A stretch of 64,000 nucleotides of DNA from Rhodothermaceae bacterium Tc-Br11_B2g6_7 (lineage in GTDB: Bacteria; Bacteroidota; Rhodothermia; Rhodothermales; Salinibacteraceae): NCBI GenBank assembly GCA_001564055.1, contig LKNB01000004.1:40102-104101 (forward strand), in the 5' to 3' direction. The translations under genes and the position numbers were made by a program. Positions 34,561 through 43,917 of the stretch are shown piece by piece. The notes under the pieces are model-generated. The model was not told the origin of the DNA. It made no database searches and worked only from the letters and a program-made list of their open reading frames with translations. Each line of letters opens with the position of its first letter. Position 1 is the stretch's first letter.

Positions 34561-36633
34561 GTGTGCTCGCGCGTTCTCATACTGACCCTCTGCGGATTCC
34601 TTACCGTCGGCGTTTTCGTTTCACCGTCGACGCAGGGACAGCATCTGTCGGCCGAGCCCGCCTTCTCGCTGGATGCCTTCATCGATCCAACCGATCCGCT
34701 CCGCTTCGAGCTCTCGGAACCGGTGTCGCCCGACGCAGGGCACCTCGCGCTATTTATCGACACGCATGACCTGACGCCGCTGCTGCGCACGGATAGCACC
34801 TCGGTCACCTACGTGCCCGAGCGATTTCGCCTGCCGGGCGGCGAGCGACAGCTAACGCTGTACTTCGTGAGCAGGAATGGCTCCTGGGAAATCCTGCGTG
34901 AAGACGTGCTGCGCGTGCGCTCGTGGGCCGGCTTCGAGGAGGCTTCGATCGATCCCGGGCTAACCGTCAACAACAAGGGACAGGTGCTGCACGATACGAC
35001 GCCCGAGCCCAGCGGCGGAGGCGAGCTCTATCAGGACTTCTCGGGCCAGGCGTCCCTCCACACCGAACTGCGGCACGCCCGATGGGCAGCGTCGGTGAAC
35101 GGAACGCTTGTGGGCGTGAGCAATCGCGAGGAGGCGCTTCGCTTTCGCGATCTCGCCGATGATGCCCCCCGTATCGACCTCTCCGACTTCCACGTCGACC
35201 TGACCGCCGGCCCGGTAGAAACCCGGTTCGGCCATCTGCAACATGGCAACCACCGGCACCTGATCCGCTCCTTCCGCAGCCGCGGTGTGCGTAGCGACCT
35301 GGCCATTGGTGACGTCGCCGACCTGACGCTCGCCCTCTCAGGCGGGTCACGCGTGGTCGGCTGGCGGGATCTCAGCGGCATCACCGAGCCCGACCACCGG
35401 GTGTTTAGTGCCACGGCAAGCGCCGATCTCGTGAGCAGCCCACAGGCGGCCTTGCGCCTTGAAGGCACCCTTATGGAAGGCAGCGTCCTGCCGCGCAACA
35501 GCTTCAACAGAAGCAGCCTGCCGGACGCCGAACGCAGCCGGGGCGGCGCGCTGAAGGTGGAAGCCGATGCCCTGAATCGGCGGATTCAGCTGGAGGGTGG
35601 CTATGCCATCAGCCGATTCACCAACCCTGAGGACCCCAACCTGAGCCAGGGCAACGAGCTGGTGGCGGTGGAGACGACCACCCATGCGGCCCATTACCTG
35701 GACGTGGGCTCAACCCTTATCCGTAGCCTGGACCTCGGAGCGCTCGGCCAGGGATCCCTTCAAACAGCCTACCGGCGGGAGCGGGTCGCACCGCTGTACC
35801 GGACCATCGGCACGTTTGTGCGCTCGGATATGGTGCAGGATGCGCTGGAGCTAAACAGCCGGCTGGGCACCGTACAACTGCGCGGTGGCCACGTGCGCAC
35901 CCGCGACAATCTTGACGAGATTCCCTCCATCCTCACCACGAAAACACGTGAGTATCGGGGGCAGGCCGACCTCCCCCTGGGCGACCTCCTGAGAAGCCTC
36001 AACGCGCCCACCTCCATCTTCTGGCCGACGCTGTCCTACGCCTATCAGCACACCCATCAGTTCGGCGCTGAGGTGCCCGTCGACGGCGGGTTCGGCCCCT
36101 CGCATGTGCCGGACCAGACCAACGACTCGCACACGATGGGCGCAGCCTGGCAGGGCAGCAGCTGGGGATTGAATTACCGGTTCAACACCTCTTTTCAGGA
36201 TAACCGGCAGGAAGGACGCGAGGCGGCCGACTTTCTCAACCAGACCCACACGGTGGGCGCTCGCTACCGGTCCGGCCAGCTATTTAACGTATCGGTGGAT
36301 CTGAACTGGGATCGCAACGAGCGGAAGGAGGATGGTACCATCACCTACAACCGCCGGGTTGGGACACGCGCCCAGTTGAGACCGCACCGCTCGCTCAGCT
36401 TCTCCGGCGCCTGGTCGCCCACGCGCACCCACGACAACCTGGACCAGCGGCTGCGCACCAGCCTGCGGGCCTCCCTGGAGGCTACCTACACCCTCGACCT
36501 CGGGACGCAACGCGCGCAGCTGTTCATTCGCGCCGCTCAGCAATCGACCCGCAGCCGTGACTTCCTGCGGGAGACCGATGATGAGCAGCGCAGCTGGACG
36601 ATCAACACTGGTGTATCGCTGACCCTCCTTTGA
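34561..36633 (+). CDS. Exported outer-membrane beta-barrel protein with N-terminal Ig-like domain
   Basis: A 690-residue exported protein, GTG start with a signal peptide (MCSRVLILTLCGFLTVGVFVSPSTQGQ). Residues about 30-125 look like an Ig-type beta-sandwich (LRFELSEPVSPDAGHLALFID, YVPERFRLPGGERQLTLYFV). From about 150 on the sequence is alternating, aromatic-rich strands (FSGQASLHTELRHARWAASVNGT, LNYRFNTSFQDNRQEG, FNVSVDLNWDRNE) and the chain ends TINTGVSLTLL, the terminal strand of a barrel. Roughly 18-24 strands are implied. I do not recognise a family; not TonB-dependent (no plug or TonB box). First gene of a tight operon with two other exported proteins. Confidence 0.7.
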   Translation: MCSRVLILTLCGFLTVGVFVSPSTQGQHLSAEPAFSLDAFIDPTDPLRFELSEPVSPDAGHLALFIDTHDLTPLLRTDSTSVTYVPERFRLPGGERQLTLYFVSRNGSWEILREDVLRVRSWAGFEEASIDPGLTVNNKGQVLHDTTPEPSGGGELYQDFSGQASLHTELRHARWAASVNGTLVGVSNREEALRFRDLADDAPRIDLSDFHVDLTAGPVETRFGHLQHGNHRHLIRSFRSRGVRSDLAIGDVADLTLALSGGSRVVGWRDLSGITEPDHRVFSATASADLVSSPQAALRLEGTLMEGSVLPRNSFNRSSLPDAERSRGGALKVEADALNRRIQLEGGYAISRFTNPEDPNLSQGNELVAVETTTHAAHYLDVGSTLIRSLDLGALGQGSLQTAYRRERVAPLYRTIGTFVRSDMVQDALELNSRLGTVQLRGGHVRTRDNLDEIPSILTTKTREYRGQADLPLGDLLRSLNAPTSIFWPTLSYAYQHTHQFGAEVPVDGGFGPSHVPDQTNDSHTMGAAWQGSSWGLNYRFNTSFQDNRQEGREAADFLNQTHTVGARYRSGQLFNVSVDLNWDRNERKEDGTITYNRRVGTRAQLRPHRSLSFSGAWSPTRTHDNLDQRLRTSLRASLEATYTLDLGTQRAQLFIRAAQQSTRSRDFLRETDDEQRSWTINTGVSLTLL

Positions 36634-36635
36634 CC

Positions 36636-37943
36636 ATGACCAACCGCGTAATCATACTCGCAGTCGCCTTGCTGATCAGCTGCTCACTCGGAGCGCCGAT
36701 CTTTGCGCAGCAGGTCGTTCCGCTGCCCGACCCCGTAGCGGCCGACATCCGCGTGCATCCGACGGGCGTGAACGTCAATGCTACCGGGTCGACGGTCGTA
36801 TTCCTCACCTATGGCGGACTGGATGATTATGAGCCCGTAGAGGCGCTGTGGTGTGCGGAACTGGAGGACGCCTTTCCGGCAAGCGGACTGCGCTGCCGTC
36901 CGGATACGATCTTCGGCCAGCAGCCGATTGCCTTTGAACTCGGTTCGGCGAGCGGGCAGCGCGGGTTTACCGATATCATGACCATCCCCCCGTCGGTCGC
37001 CCGCCGCGCCTATCAGCGTGCACAACGCGGGGCGCGGTCGGATTTCTTCTACGTGCGCCGATTCGAAAGTCGATCCGGCGCCCCGGATGTGTTCGTACCG
37101 GTTACCTGCCGCATGGCGGGCGGCGGCGCCCGCACCCCGTTTGCGCTGCTGGACGTGGCGCTGGGCTTCGACTCCGAAGCGGAAGTACAGTCGGTCCGGC
37201 GCGGCTCAACGCTTCCGCGTCTGCATGCCACCATCGCCTACAGCGGCACGGGCCAGCTGCAGGGCCGCTGGGAGGTTGTGAGACCCGGCGACGCACCTCC
37301 CAGCGAGCGTGACCTATTGACCGAAGCGACGCTACCTGTCGAAGAGCGCGCCCTACAGCGCCGCTACACGGAGGTCGGGCAGTTTAGCGTCTTTCTCCCG
37401 CCCTCTACCGGGCAGCCGGTTGTGCTGCCGGGTCCCGATCCGCAAGACCTTCCAACCGATGTAGAAGGCCTGTATCAGGTGCTCCTCCGCGTGGAGGCTA
37501 CCGACGACAAGGAGGGCGACTCCGATCTTGGCGCTGCCGGAGCGGGACTCGGCGTGGTGAACAGCGGCGGCGTGGCAGGTTTCCCGCTGCCGCCTCTGCG
37601 CTACTTTGTCGGCAGCTCGCACTCCGCTCCGATTCCCGGGGCAGGCGCGCTGGAGCTCCTGCGTCCCGGCCATCGCATCACCATGGCGCACGACGCTCGC
37701 GTATCCTTCGCCTGGACGGCCAGCCCCGCCGCGGCCCACTACCGCCTCGATGTCACCGATCGCTCCGGAGGGTCGGTGCTCTCCACAACGCTTCCTGCAA
37801 GCCAGGGACAATACGTCGCTCCTCCATGGATGCGTGACCGCACGGACGACGGAGTCTTTCGCTGGCGCATCGTCGCGCTCGACGCCGAAGGCACGATCGT
37901 CGACAAGACGGTCTGGCGCACCTTCCGCATTCGCCCTGAATAG
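36636..37943 (+). CDS. Secreted beta-rich protein of unknown function
   Basis: A 435-residue exported protein; signal peptide MTNRVIILAVALLISCSLGAPIFAQ. The first part (HPTGVNVNATGSTVVFLTYGGLDDYEPVEALWC) and most of the rest are predicted beta; paired cysteines at LWCAELEDAF and RCRPDT could form a disulfide, as could the CRMAGG cysteine. The last about 100 residues (AHDARVSFAWTASPAAAHYRLDVTDRSGGSV...FRWRIVALDAEGTIV) match an Ig/fibronectin-III-type fold. The start codon is ATG at 36636, two bases after the barrel stop, so translation is coupled. No known family. Confidence 0.7.
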   Translation: MTNRVIILAVALLISCSLGAPIFAQQVVPLPDPVAADIRVHPTGVNVNATGSTVVFLTYGGLDDYEPVEALWCAELEDAFPASGLRCRPDTIFGQQPIAFELGSASGQRGFTDIMTIPPSVARRAYQRAQRGARSDFFYVRRFESRSGAPDVFVPVTCRMAGGGARTPFALLDVALGFDSEAEVQSVRRGSTLPRLHATIAYSGTGQLQGRWEVVRPGDAPPSERDLLTEATLPVEERALQRRYTEVGQFSVFLPPSTGQPVVLPGPDPQDLPTDVEGLYQVLLRVEATDDKEGDSDLGAAGAGLGVVNSGGVAGFPLPPLRYFVGSSHSAPIPGAGALELLRPGHRITMAHDARVSFAWTASPAAAHYRLDVTDRSGGSVLSTTLPASQGQYVAPPWMRDRTDDGVFRWRIVALDAEGTIVDKTVWRTFRIRPE

Positions 37944-37973
37944 CTTCTTCCACACTACCGAAACATTAAAGCC

Positions 37974-39764
37974 ATGAATTTACGAACGAAGAGCACCCCG
38001 ATTACCATTGCAGGCCTCCTGTTATTTTTCTGCTTCAGCCTGTTCGCCACACCCGATGCGTCTGCACAGCGCTCGCCGGACAACGGTGATCGCAATGAGA
38101 CGCCTGAGGAGCGAGCGCACGAAATGCGCGAGCGGGGAGAGAGCGCCAGTGATGTGGCGGAGGCGCTCATTCGCGACCACCGCGTAACCACGGACGACCT
38201 GGCGCGCATCTTCCGGCAGACAGGCTTTGCCGCGCGTGAAACCGTACCCGTTTTGCGAGGAGCTGCCCGGGCTTCGCTTGACGAGACCGTCCGCTCTCTT
38301 CGAAGTGCCGGGTTTGAGTGGCGTGAGGTGGGCGATGGATTGCGGGATCACCGCGTTGCTCCTAACGAGGCCTTCGGCGCCCTGCGAAGCAATCGCGCCT
38401 CTGCCAGGGACGCCGCCGACGTAGGTAAATCGTCGCTTATGCTGGTTGCCATTGAGGTCATTTCGAACATGACCGCGGCCGGGTACGAGCAAACGGAATC
38501 GGTCGTTGGCGCGGCCAGTGCCGGCTTCGGATTCGGCGACCTCGGAAGTGCGCTTCACGAAATGCGGAGCGAGGCCAACAAAGCGGCGGGCGACCTCAAA
38601 GAGGCGGGCGCCACCGCGCAGGAAGCCGCCATCGCGCTCAAGGAAGCCGGGTATGCGATCGTTGAGATCGCTGAGGCGCTGATGGGGCAGTACGGACTGG
38701 CCGCCGACGGGCTGGCGCTCACGCTTAAAGGGGCCGGGTATTCCGTTATTCTGGTGGCCGAAGCATCGCACGCGATGGGAATAGGTGCTCAGGCGATTGC
38801 GGAAGCGCTCCTGAACGCGGGCTACACCTATCGCCAGGTGGCGCAGGCGCTCTATGAGGGCGTTGGTATTGCGGTGGATGAGGTTGCCTTCCTTCTGCAT
38901 GACGCTGGCGCCGGATTGCTCGTGATCGCAGACGCCCTGTCGGAGCTCGGCGTGTCGGTAGCGACGATGCTCGACCCCCTGCGAGAGCTCTGTAACTACC
39001 TGCGGATGCAAAACCCCTCCGCCTGTACGCCCATGATATTTACCCAGGGATTGCTGGAGCTGGGCGCAAGCTGGCAACAGGCGGTCGACATGCTTCTTGA
39101 GCTCAACGCTGAGATGTCGGAGCTCGGGTTCGCGCTTGTCGAGAACTACGGTATTGCGGCCGTGCCGCTGGCCATTTATCTGCAGGCGCAGGGGTTCGGC
39201 GTGAAGTCGATTGCGCTGGCCCTGAAGGGCATGAACGTAAGCGTGGCAGCCATGGCCCAGGCCCTGCACTCTGCCGGCTTTGCAACGGCTGAGCTGATCA
39301 GCGAGGGATTACACCACGCCGGCATCGCCCTCGAACAGGCCGCGGGCGCCATGCGACAGCTTGGGTACGGTGCGTCCGTGGTGGCCAGCGCCTTACAGGA
39401 AATCTACGGCGATCCGCACGGCACCATCGGCCTGGCACTGCAACACGCGGGCTACACGGCCAAGCAGATAGCTACGGCCCTCTACGATGGGCTGGCCGCC
39501 AATGCACAGCAGGCCTGGGATGTGCTCATCGCCATTGGCACCCCGCCTACGGAGATGATGGCTGAGCTACTGAAGGACGCCGGCTATTCCGCCACGCAGG
39601 TTGCCGAGGCGTTCCGGGACAAAGCGAACGCCACAGCGCTACAGGTGGCCCAGCGGCTCAGCGATGCGGGTTTCTCCCGCGACACCATCATGCCAGCCCT
39701 CGCCAACGCTTTCGACATGGCGCTCGACGCGGTCGACACCCTGCTGGCTTCGGCTGGATTGTAA
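37974..39764 (+). CDS. Secreted all-helical repeat protein
   Basis: A 596-residue exported protein; signal peptide residues 1-31 (TIAGLLLFFCFSLFATPDASAQ). The mature part is a string of amphipathic helices in a repeating pattern of about 16-17 residues (33-34 per pair), clearest at about residues 215-320: IALKEAGYAIVEIAEAL, then LALTLKGAGYSVILVAEA, then IAEALLNAGYTYRQVAQAL, then VAFLLHDAGAGLLVIADAL. The consensus is roughly (V/I)A.AL..AGY....(V/I)A.AL. It looks like an alpha-solenoid, but I do not recognise the family. A cysteine pair (LCNYLRMQNPSAC, near 343-355) interrupts the repeats. It is the third gene of the operon, 30 nt after the beta-rich protein. Confidence 0.75.
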   Translation: MNLRTKSTPITIAGLLLFFCFSLFATPDASAQRSPDNGDRNETPEERAHEMRERGESASDVAEALIRDHRVTTDDLARIFRQTGFAARETVPVLRGAARASLDETVRSLRSAGFEWREVGDGLRDHRVAPNEAFGALRSNRASARDAADVGKSSLMLVAIEVISNMTAAGYEQTESVVGAASAGFGFGDLGSALHEMRSEANKAAGDLKEAGATAQEAAIALKEAGYAIVEIAEALMGQYGLAADGLALTLKGAGYSVILVAEASHAMGIGAQAIAEALLNAGYTYRQVAQALYEGVGIAVDEVAFLLHDAGAGLLVIADALSELGVSVATMLDPLRELCNYLRMQNPSACTPMIFTQGLLELGASWQQAVDMLLELNAEMSELGFALVENYGIAAVPLAIYLQAQGFGVKSIALALKGMNVSVAAMAQALHSAGFATAELISEGLHHAGIALEQAAGAMRQLGYGASVVASALQEIYGDPHGTIGLALQHAGYTAKQIATALYDGLAANAQQAWDVLIAIGTPPTEMMAELLKDAGYSATQVAEAFRDKANATALQVAQRLSDAGFSRDTIMPALANAFDMALDAVDTLLASAGL

Positions 39765-39794
39765 CCCATAATTGCACCCAGGAGGTTTATCACA

Positions 39795-39908
39795 GTGGTC
39801 TTCGTTGGCACGATATCGTCAGATCTGACGGATTGGGCTGCGATGTCTCCTGGTCAGATTAAATATTTCAGGGCCCGGCATCCAATGGGCTGCGCATCGA
39901 TGCAGTAA
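39795..39908 (+). CDS. Possible 37-residue peptide with strong ribosome binding site
   Basis: A GTG-started frame at 39795 is preceded by AGGAGG (39780-39785) at good spacing, unusual for this genome's mostly weak Shine-Dalgarno sites. Peptide includes SPGQIKYFRARHPMG. It follows the helical-repeat gene by 30 nt and ends before the terminator at 39943. It could be real, or a remnant. Confidence 0.2.
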   Translation: MVFVGTISSDLTDWAAMSPGQIKYFRARHPMGCASMQ

Positions 39909-39942
39909 GTTTCTAAATGGGGCACATACAGACGCCATTCAC

Positions 39943-39973
39943 CCGGCACCGTACCACTGCGGTGCCGGTTTTA
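39943..39973 (+). terminator. Rho-independent terminator closing the 34.6-39.8 kb operon
   Basis: Perfect 9-bp stem CCGGCACCG (39943-39951) with CGGTGCCGG (39960-39968), loop TACCACTG, followed by TTTTAT. Confidence 0.85.
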
Positions 39974-39999
39974 TATGGGTTTACTTGTTCATGGACGTG

Positions 40000-40887
40000 T
40001 CAGGCCGATCCGTCCGACCTGGCTCGTTCGTTCACTTCCGTGCGGGTACGTGCAGGATCCACCGCAGCGAGCACCACCGCCGTCAGGATGAGCGCCGCAC
40101 CCAAGTACCCGACCCAACCAAACTGCTCACTCCACCACCAGAACGCCAAGGCCCCGGCAAACACCGGCTCCAGCGTGGCTACAATGCTGGCCCGCGTGGC
40201 CTCCATGCGCTGCAGGCCGGCGCCGTACGCCAGGTAGGCCACATAGGTGGAGATGACGGCTACCCAGGCGATGGCGCCCCACGCCACCAACGACTTGGCT
40301 GCAAACGTTACGAAGGGCAGGAGCAGCAGCGCGCCGATCGGAAACGCATAGGCGTACCAGGTGGCGGGCGTCCGCTCGTGGAAGTACCACTTGCCGAACG
40401 GATAGTAGCAGGCGTAGCTGAGTCCCGCGATGAGGCCCCACACGATGGCCGCTACCGAAAACCGAATCGCCCCGTCGCCCCCCATCGCCACGCCTACCAC
40501 ACCGAGGAGCGTCAGCCCTACAGCCAGCAGCTTGACCGTGGTCATGCGCTCGCCAAGAAGGAGCACGCTCATCACCGCCACCCAGGCCGGAGCGGTGTAC
40601 AGCAGGACCGCGGCCAGCGCTGCGCCCCCGGCCTCTACCGCCATCATGTAGGCACCGAAGAACACCCCCACGCCTATCACGGCAAAGGCAAGCAGGGGCG
40701 CCAGATGCTTCCGCCGGAGTCTCTCGCTCCGAAACGCCGCCCTGTGAGCGGCGAAGAGCACGCCCCCGAGCATCGCCCGCCAGAACCCCACCTCCAGGGG
40801 CGTCACGCCGGCATCAAATGCAAAGCGAGCCACCGGACCGATAGTGGCCCAGCAGAGCGCGGCCAGAATGACGTAAAGGTAGCCCAT
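40000..40887 (-). CDS. EamA (DMT family) transporter
   Basis: A 295-residue membrane protein with ten hydrophobic helices arranged as two EamA repeats (first LYVILAALCWATIGPVAR..., second AAIVWGLIAGLSYACYYPFGKWYF...). The glycine- and proline-containing end of each half (VGVAMGG and VEPVFAGALAFWWWSEQ) is typical of drug/metabolite transporters. Probably a metabolite exporter. The ATG at 40887 lies two bases after the proA stop, so it forms the last gene of the proB-proA operon and might export proline or a related metabolite (inference). Confidence 0.9.
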   Translation of the reverse strand: MGYLYVILAALCWATIGPVARFAFDAGVTPLEVGFWRAMLGGVLFAAHRAAFRSERLRRKHLAPLLAFAVIGVGVFFGAYMMAVEAGGAALAAVLLYTAPAWVAVMSVLLLGERMTTVKLLAVGLTLLGVVGVAMGGDGAIRFSVAAIVWGLIAGLSYACYYPFGKWYFHERTPATWYAYAFPIGALLLLPFVTFAAKSLVAWGAIAWVAVISTYVAYLAYGAGLQRMEATRASIVATLEPVFAGALAFWWWSEQFGWVGYLGAALILTAVVLAAVDPARTRTEVNERARSDGSA

Positions 40888-40889
40888 CC

Positions 40890-42182
40890 TCAAAGGGTAT
40901 CCACGTCGTGACGCGTTTCGCCAGCGCCCTGCACTACAAATTTCTGTGTGGTGAGGGCTTCCAACCCCATCGGACCATAGGCGTGCAGCTTGGTCGTCGA
41001 AATGCCGATCTCGGCGCCCAGCCCCAGCTCGCCACCATCGGAAAACCGCGACGACGCATTCACCAGCACCACCGATGCATCCACTTCCCGCGTGAAGCGC
41101 TGGGCCGTGGGCAGGTGGTCGGTCACGATGACCTCGGTGTGGTTCGAGCCATAGGTGACGATGTGATCTGTCGCCTCATCGTAGTCCGCCACTACCTTCA
41201 CGGCGAGGATCGGGCCGAGAAACTCAGCATGATAATCCTCTTCCGTAACCTCGGAAGCTTCAGGCAGGATCGCGCGCGTCCGGGCGCCGCCGCGCAGTTC
41301 CACTCCGGCAAGCGCCTCCTGCGCCATCGGCAGAAAGTCCGCCGCCACGTCCTCGTGCACCAGCAGGGTTTCGAGCGCATTGCACACGGCCGGGCGCGAG
41401 AGTTTTCCGTCCATCAGCAGGTCGCGCGCGATGTCCAGATTGGCCGCCCGGTCCACATACAGATGGCACACCCCTTTGTAATGCTTGATGACGGGGATCC
41501 GGCTGTTTTCATCCACAAACCGGATCAGCCCCTCCCCACCTCTGGGGATGACCAGATCCACGTGGTTGTTGAGCTGGATGAGCTCCGTAATCGCCTTCCG
41601 GTCGGTGGTGGGCAGGAGCGTGACAGCCTCTGGCGGCAGGTCTTCGCTTCGGAGGGCGTCGTGGAGGGCATCGGCCACCGCGTGGTTCGACCGAAACGCG
41701 TTCGAGCCGCCCCGCAGGATGACGCCATTGCCCGCTTTGAAGCAGAGCCCCGCGGCATCGGAGGTAACGTTGGGGCGGGCCTCGTAGATCATCGCGATGA
41801 CGCCCAGCGGCACCCGCATCCGTCCGACCTCAATACCGCTCGGGCGGCGGCGCGTGGCGTCGATCGCGCCCACCGGATCCGCAAACGACGCGACCTCCTG
41901 TAGGGCCGCCGCCATCTGCGCGATGCGGTCGGGCGTAAGTTCGAGGCGATCCAGCAGCGCCGGGGGCGTATCCGCCGCCCGGGCTTGCTGCAAATCCTCA
42001 GCGTTGGCGGCCAGAATTGCGTCCTCGTGCGCACGGAGCGCCTCAGCCATCGCATGAAGCGCACGGTTTTTGGCAGCGGTGGAGCACTGAGCGACCACGC
42101 GCGCTGCTTGCTTGCAGCCTTGGGCGAGCGCTTCCGTGGAGACCTCTTCAGCGAGCGTCGTGGTGCGGGGGGCATTGGGCAT
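40890..42182 (-). CDS. proA: Gamma-glutamyl phosphate reductase
   Basis: A 430-residue GPR, second enzyme of proline biosynthesis: reduces L-glutamyl-5-phosphate to glutamate semialdehyde with NADPH. Motifs: [20 protein letters not shown], the [16 protein letters not shown] loop, the [26 protein letters not shown] stretch and the cysteine active site [14 protein letters not shown]. The ATG at 42182 is preferred to a GTG two codons upstream. Downstream of proB and two bases before the EamA transporter gene. Confidence 0.97.
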   Translation of the reverse strand: MPNAPRTTTLAEEVSTEALAQGCKQAARVVAQCSTAAKNRALHAMAEALRAHEDAILAANAEDLQQARAADTPPALLDRLELTPDRIAQMAAALQEVASFADPVGAIDATRRRPSGIEVGRMRVPLGVIAMIYEARPNVTSDAAGLCFKAGNGVILRGGSNAFRSNHAVADALHDALRSEDLPPEAVTLLPTTDRKAITELIQLNNHVDLVIPRGGEGLIRFVDENSRIPVIKHYKGVCHLYVDRAANLDIARDLLMDGKLSRPAVCNALETLLVHEDVAADFLPMAQEALAGVELRGGARTRAILPEASEVTEEDYHAEFLGPILAVKVVADYDEATDHIVTYGSNHTEVIVTDHLPTAQRFTREVDASVVLVNASSRFSDGGELGLGAEIGISTTKLHAYGPMGLEALTTQKFVVQGAGETRHDVDTL

Positions 42183-42259
42183 GGGCACAATAGAGTCAGG
42201 AGCAGGGCGTGGGCACCGTCACATGCACAACCGGCGGGCGCGGTTTCACGAGGGCGTGA

Positions 42260-43390
42260 TTAGCGCTCCAACAGCACGAGTTCGTCGCGGTGGATGACGA
42301 GCGTGCTGTGGGCCTCGGGGAGCCGGTCGCGCACTTCGTAGCTCTGGCAGCCCTGGATGGCCCGCACATCGCGCAGGCCGTATTGCGTCAGCCCCTTCGC
42401 CACGACCGTAGCTCCTGCATCGGTTGCCACCGCCACCTCTACCGCGTCCCCCGCGCGAAAGGTGCCGTCAGCGCCTGTTACGCCCGCGGGCAACAGCGAG
42501 GCCCCGTCTTTCTGCAAGGCCCGTGCGGCGCCCGCATCCACCCAGATGCGCCCACGCGCCGGCACCGCATGCAGCATCCAGTAGCGACGCGCGGAGATGG
42601 GCGATGAGGCCGCGCGAAACAGCGTACCGGGCGAGGTGCCGTCGGTTAGGGCCTGCAGGTGGTCGGCCCGGGTGCCATTCACGATCGCCGTGGGAATGCC
42701 GCGGGCGGTAGCCTTTTCGGCGGCCTCCAGCTTGGTGACCATCCCGCCCGTGCCCACCGCCGAACGCGTCCCGCCTGCGAGGGCGTAGTGCCGCGCCTCT
42801 ACCTGCGCAACCACGTCCAGCCGCTCAGCCTCGGGCACCACCTGCGGATCGGCGGTGTAGAGCCCATCCACGTCGCTGCAGATGATCAGCACGTCGGCTT
42901 CCGCCAGCACGGCGGCATGCGCCGACAGGTTATCGTTGTCGCCCACCTTTAGCTCCTCCACCGCCACGGTGTCGTTTTCGTTGATGATGGGCACCGTGCC
43001 CTGTGCCAGCAACTCGGCCAGCGTGTTTTTGGCGTTTACAAACCGGCGGCGGTGGTACAGGTCGTCGTAGGTTAACAGGAGCTGGGCGCAGGGGGCCTCC
43101 AGGAGCGCCTGCCAGTGCTGCATCAGGAGGGGCTGCCCGAGGGCCGCCAGGGCCTGCCGCTCGGGGATCGTGCGGGGGGACGGGGCGCCAGGCTGGGTGG
43201 ACCGGCCGGCTGCTACGGCGCCGGAGGACACCAGGATCACGTCCCGCCCCGCGGCGCGGCTGGTGGTCACAAACTGCGCGATGGCTTCGGTGTAGCGACG
43301 ACTACAGCCGGACGCGGCCGGCGCTACGAGGCTGCTGCCTACCTTCACGACCGCACGATTCCAAGACGGGAGCTCCGGGGTATCGGCCAT
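42260..43390 (-). CDS. proB: Glutamate 5-kinase with PUA domain
   Basis: A 376-residue full-length ProB: amino-acid kinase domain (VVKVGSSLV opening, ILVSSGAVAAG, IINENDTVAVEELKVGDNDNLSAHAA, GTGGMVTKLEAAEKA) followed by a C-terminal PUA domain from about residue 280 (GRIWVDAGAARALQKDGASLLPAGV). It phosphorylates L-glutamate as the first, normally proline-inhibited, step of proline synthesis. The kinase domain N-terminus is intact. Followed at 77 bp by proA. Upstream at 83 bp is a DUF1499 lipoprotein and the ccm genes, on the same strand. Confidence 0.96.
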   Translation of the reverse strand: MADTPELPSWNRAVVKVGSSLVAPAASGCSRRYTEAIAQFVTTSRAAGRDVILVSSGAVAAGRSTQPGAPSPRTIPERQALAALGQPLLMQHWQALLEAPCAQLLLTYDDLYHRRRFVNAKNTLAELLAQGTVPIINENDTVAVEELKVGDNDNLSAHAAVLAEADVLIICSDVDGLYTADPQVVPEAERLDVVAQVEARHYALAGGTRSAVGTGGMVTKLEAAEKATARGIPTAIVNGTRADHLQALTDGTSPGTLFRAASSPISARRYWMLHAVPARGRIWVDAGAARALQKDGASLLPAGVTGADGTFRAGDAVEVAVATDAGATVVAKGLTQYGLRDVRAIQGCQSYEVRDRLPEAHSTLVIHRDELVLLER

Positions 43391-43473
43391 GGCAGCCTTC
43401 TATCCAGACAAAAGCAGGGGGACCTGACGTGCTACAGGTCTATTTCTACCGGTTTATCTCTACAAACCTATTG

Positions 43474-43896
43474 CTACAGCTCCAGCGCATCTAACAAGCG
43501 ATCCACGCGGCGGCTGTTCACCCCCAGGTCGTCGTGGCCCACCCGGCTTGCGCTGCGGATATGGAGCATCGAGCGGTCATCGGCGGTCGTCACGGCCATG
43601 GTCACGTCATCCGTAAAAACAAAGGCCCGAAACGTTGCCTCCAGTTCCAGGGCGTCGGCATCCGCCGCCATCGATGAAGCACCGACCTCTTGCACTGCCT
43701 GCTGCGCAGCCTCAAACAGGGCTTCCGGCGGCGCATCGTAAAAAAGGCTGATGCGCACGCAGTTGGGCGAGTCAGGGCACGCCTCGAGCGGGTTTACCTC
43801 CTCAGCCTCTCTATCAGAAGGCAACTCAGGTTCGCTGCAGCCCATCAGCGTCAGCAGTCCCGCCATCATGAGGAGCAAAAAGGAAACACGGGCCAT
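43474..43896 (-). CDS. DUF1499 lipoprotein
   Basis: A 140-residue lipoprotein (LMGCSEP lipobox). The CPDSPNCVRI motif near the start of the mature part is the family signature of DUF1499, and the end [18 protein letters not shown] corresponds to the family's conserved C-terminal block (R.G..DLGVNR.R...L). Function not established. 21 bp after ccmE, so it is probably co-transcribed with the ccm genes. Confidence 0.85.
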   Translation of the reverse strand: MARVSFLLLMMAGLLTLMGCSEPELPSDREAEEVNPLEACPDSPNCVRISLFYDAPPEALFEAAQQAVQEVGASSMAADADALELEATFRAFVFTDDVTMAVTTADDRSMLHIRSASRVGHDDLGVNSRRVDRLLDALEL

Positions 43897-43917
43897 ACGG
43901 CAGGAAAAGAAGTGAAC

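Noticed and set aside
38022..39269. 415-residue open frame antisense to the helical-repeat gene
   Set aside because: The plus frame has signal peptide and regular repeats; the antisense frame is low-complexity His/Arg/Gly and reads the same repeats backwards.
40908..41903. 331-residue plus-strand frame opposite proA
   Set aside because: Antisense shadow of a well-recognised enzyme.
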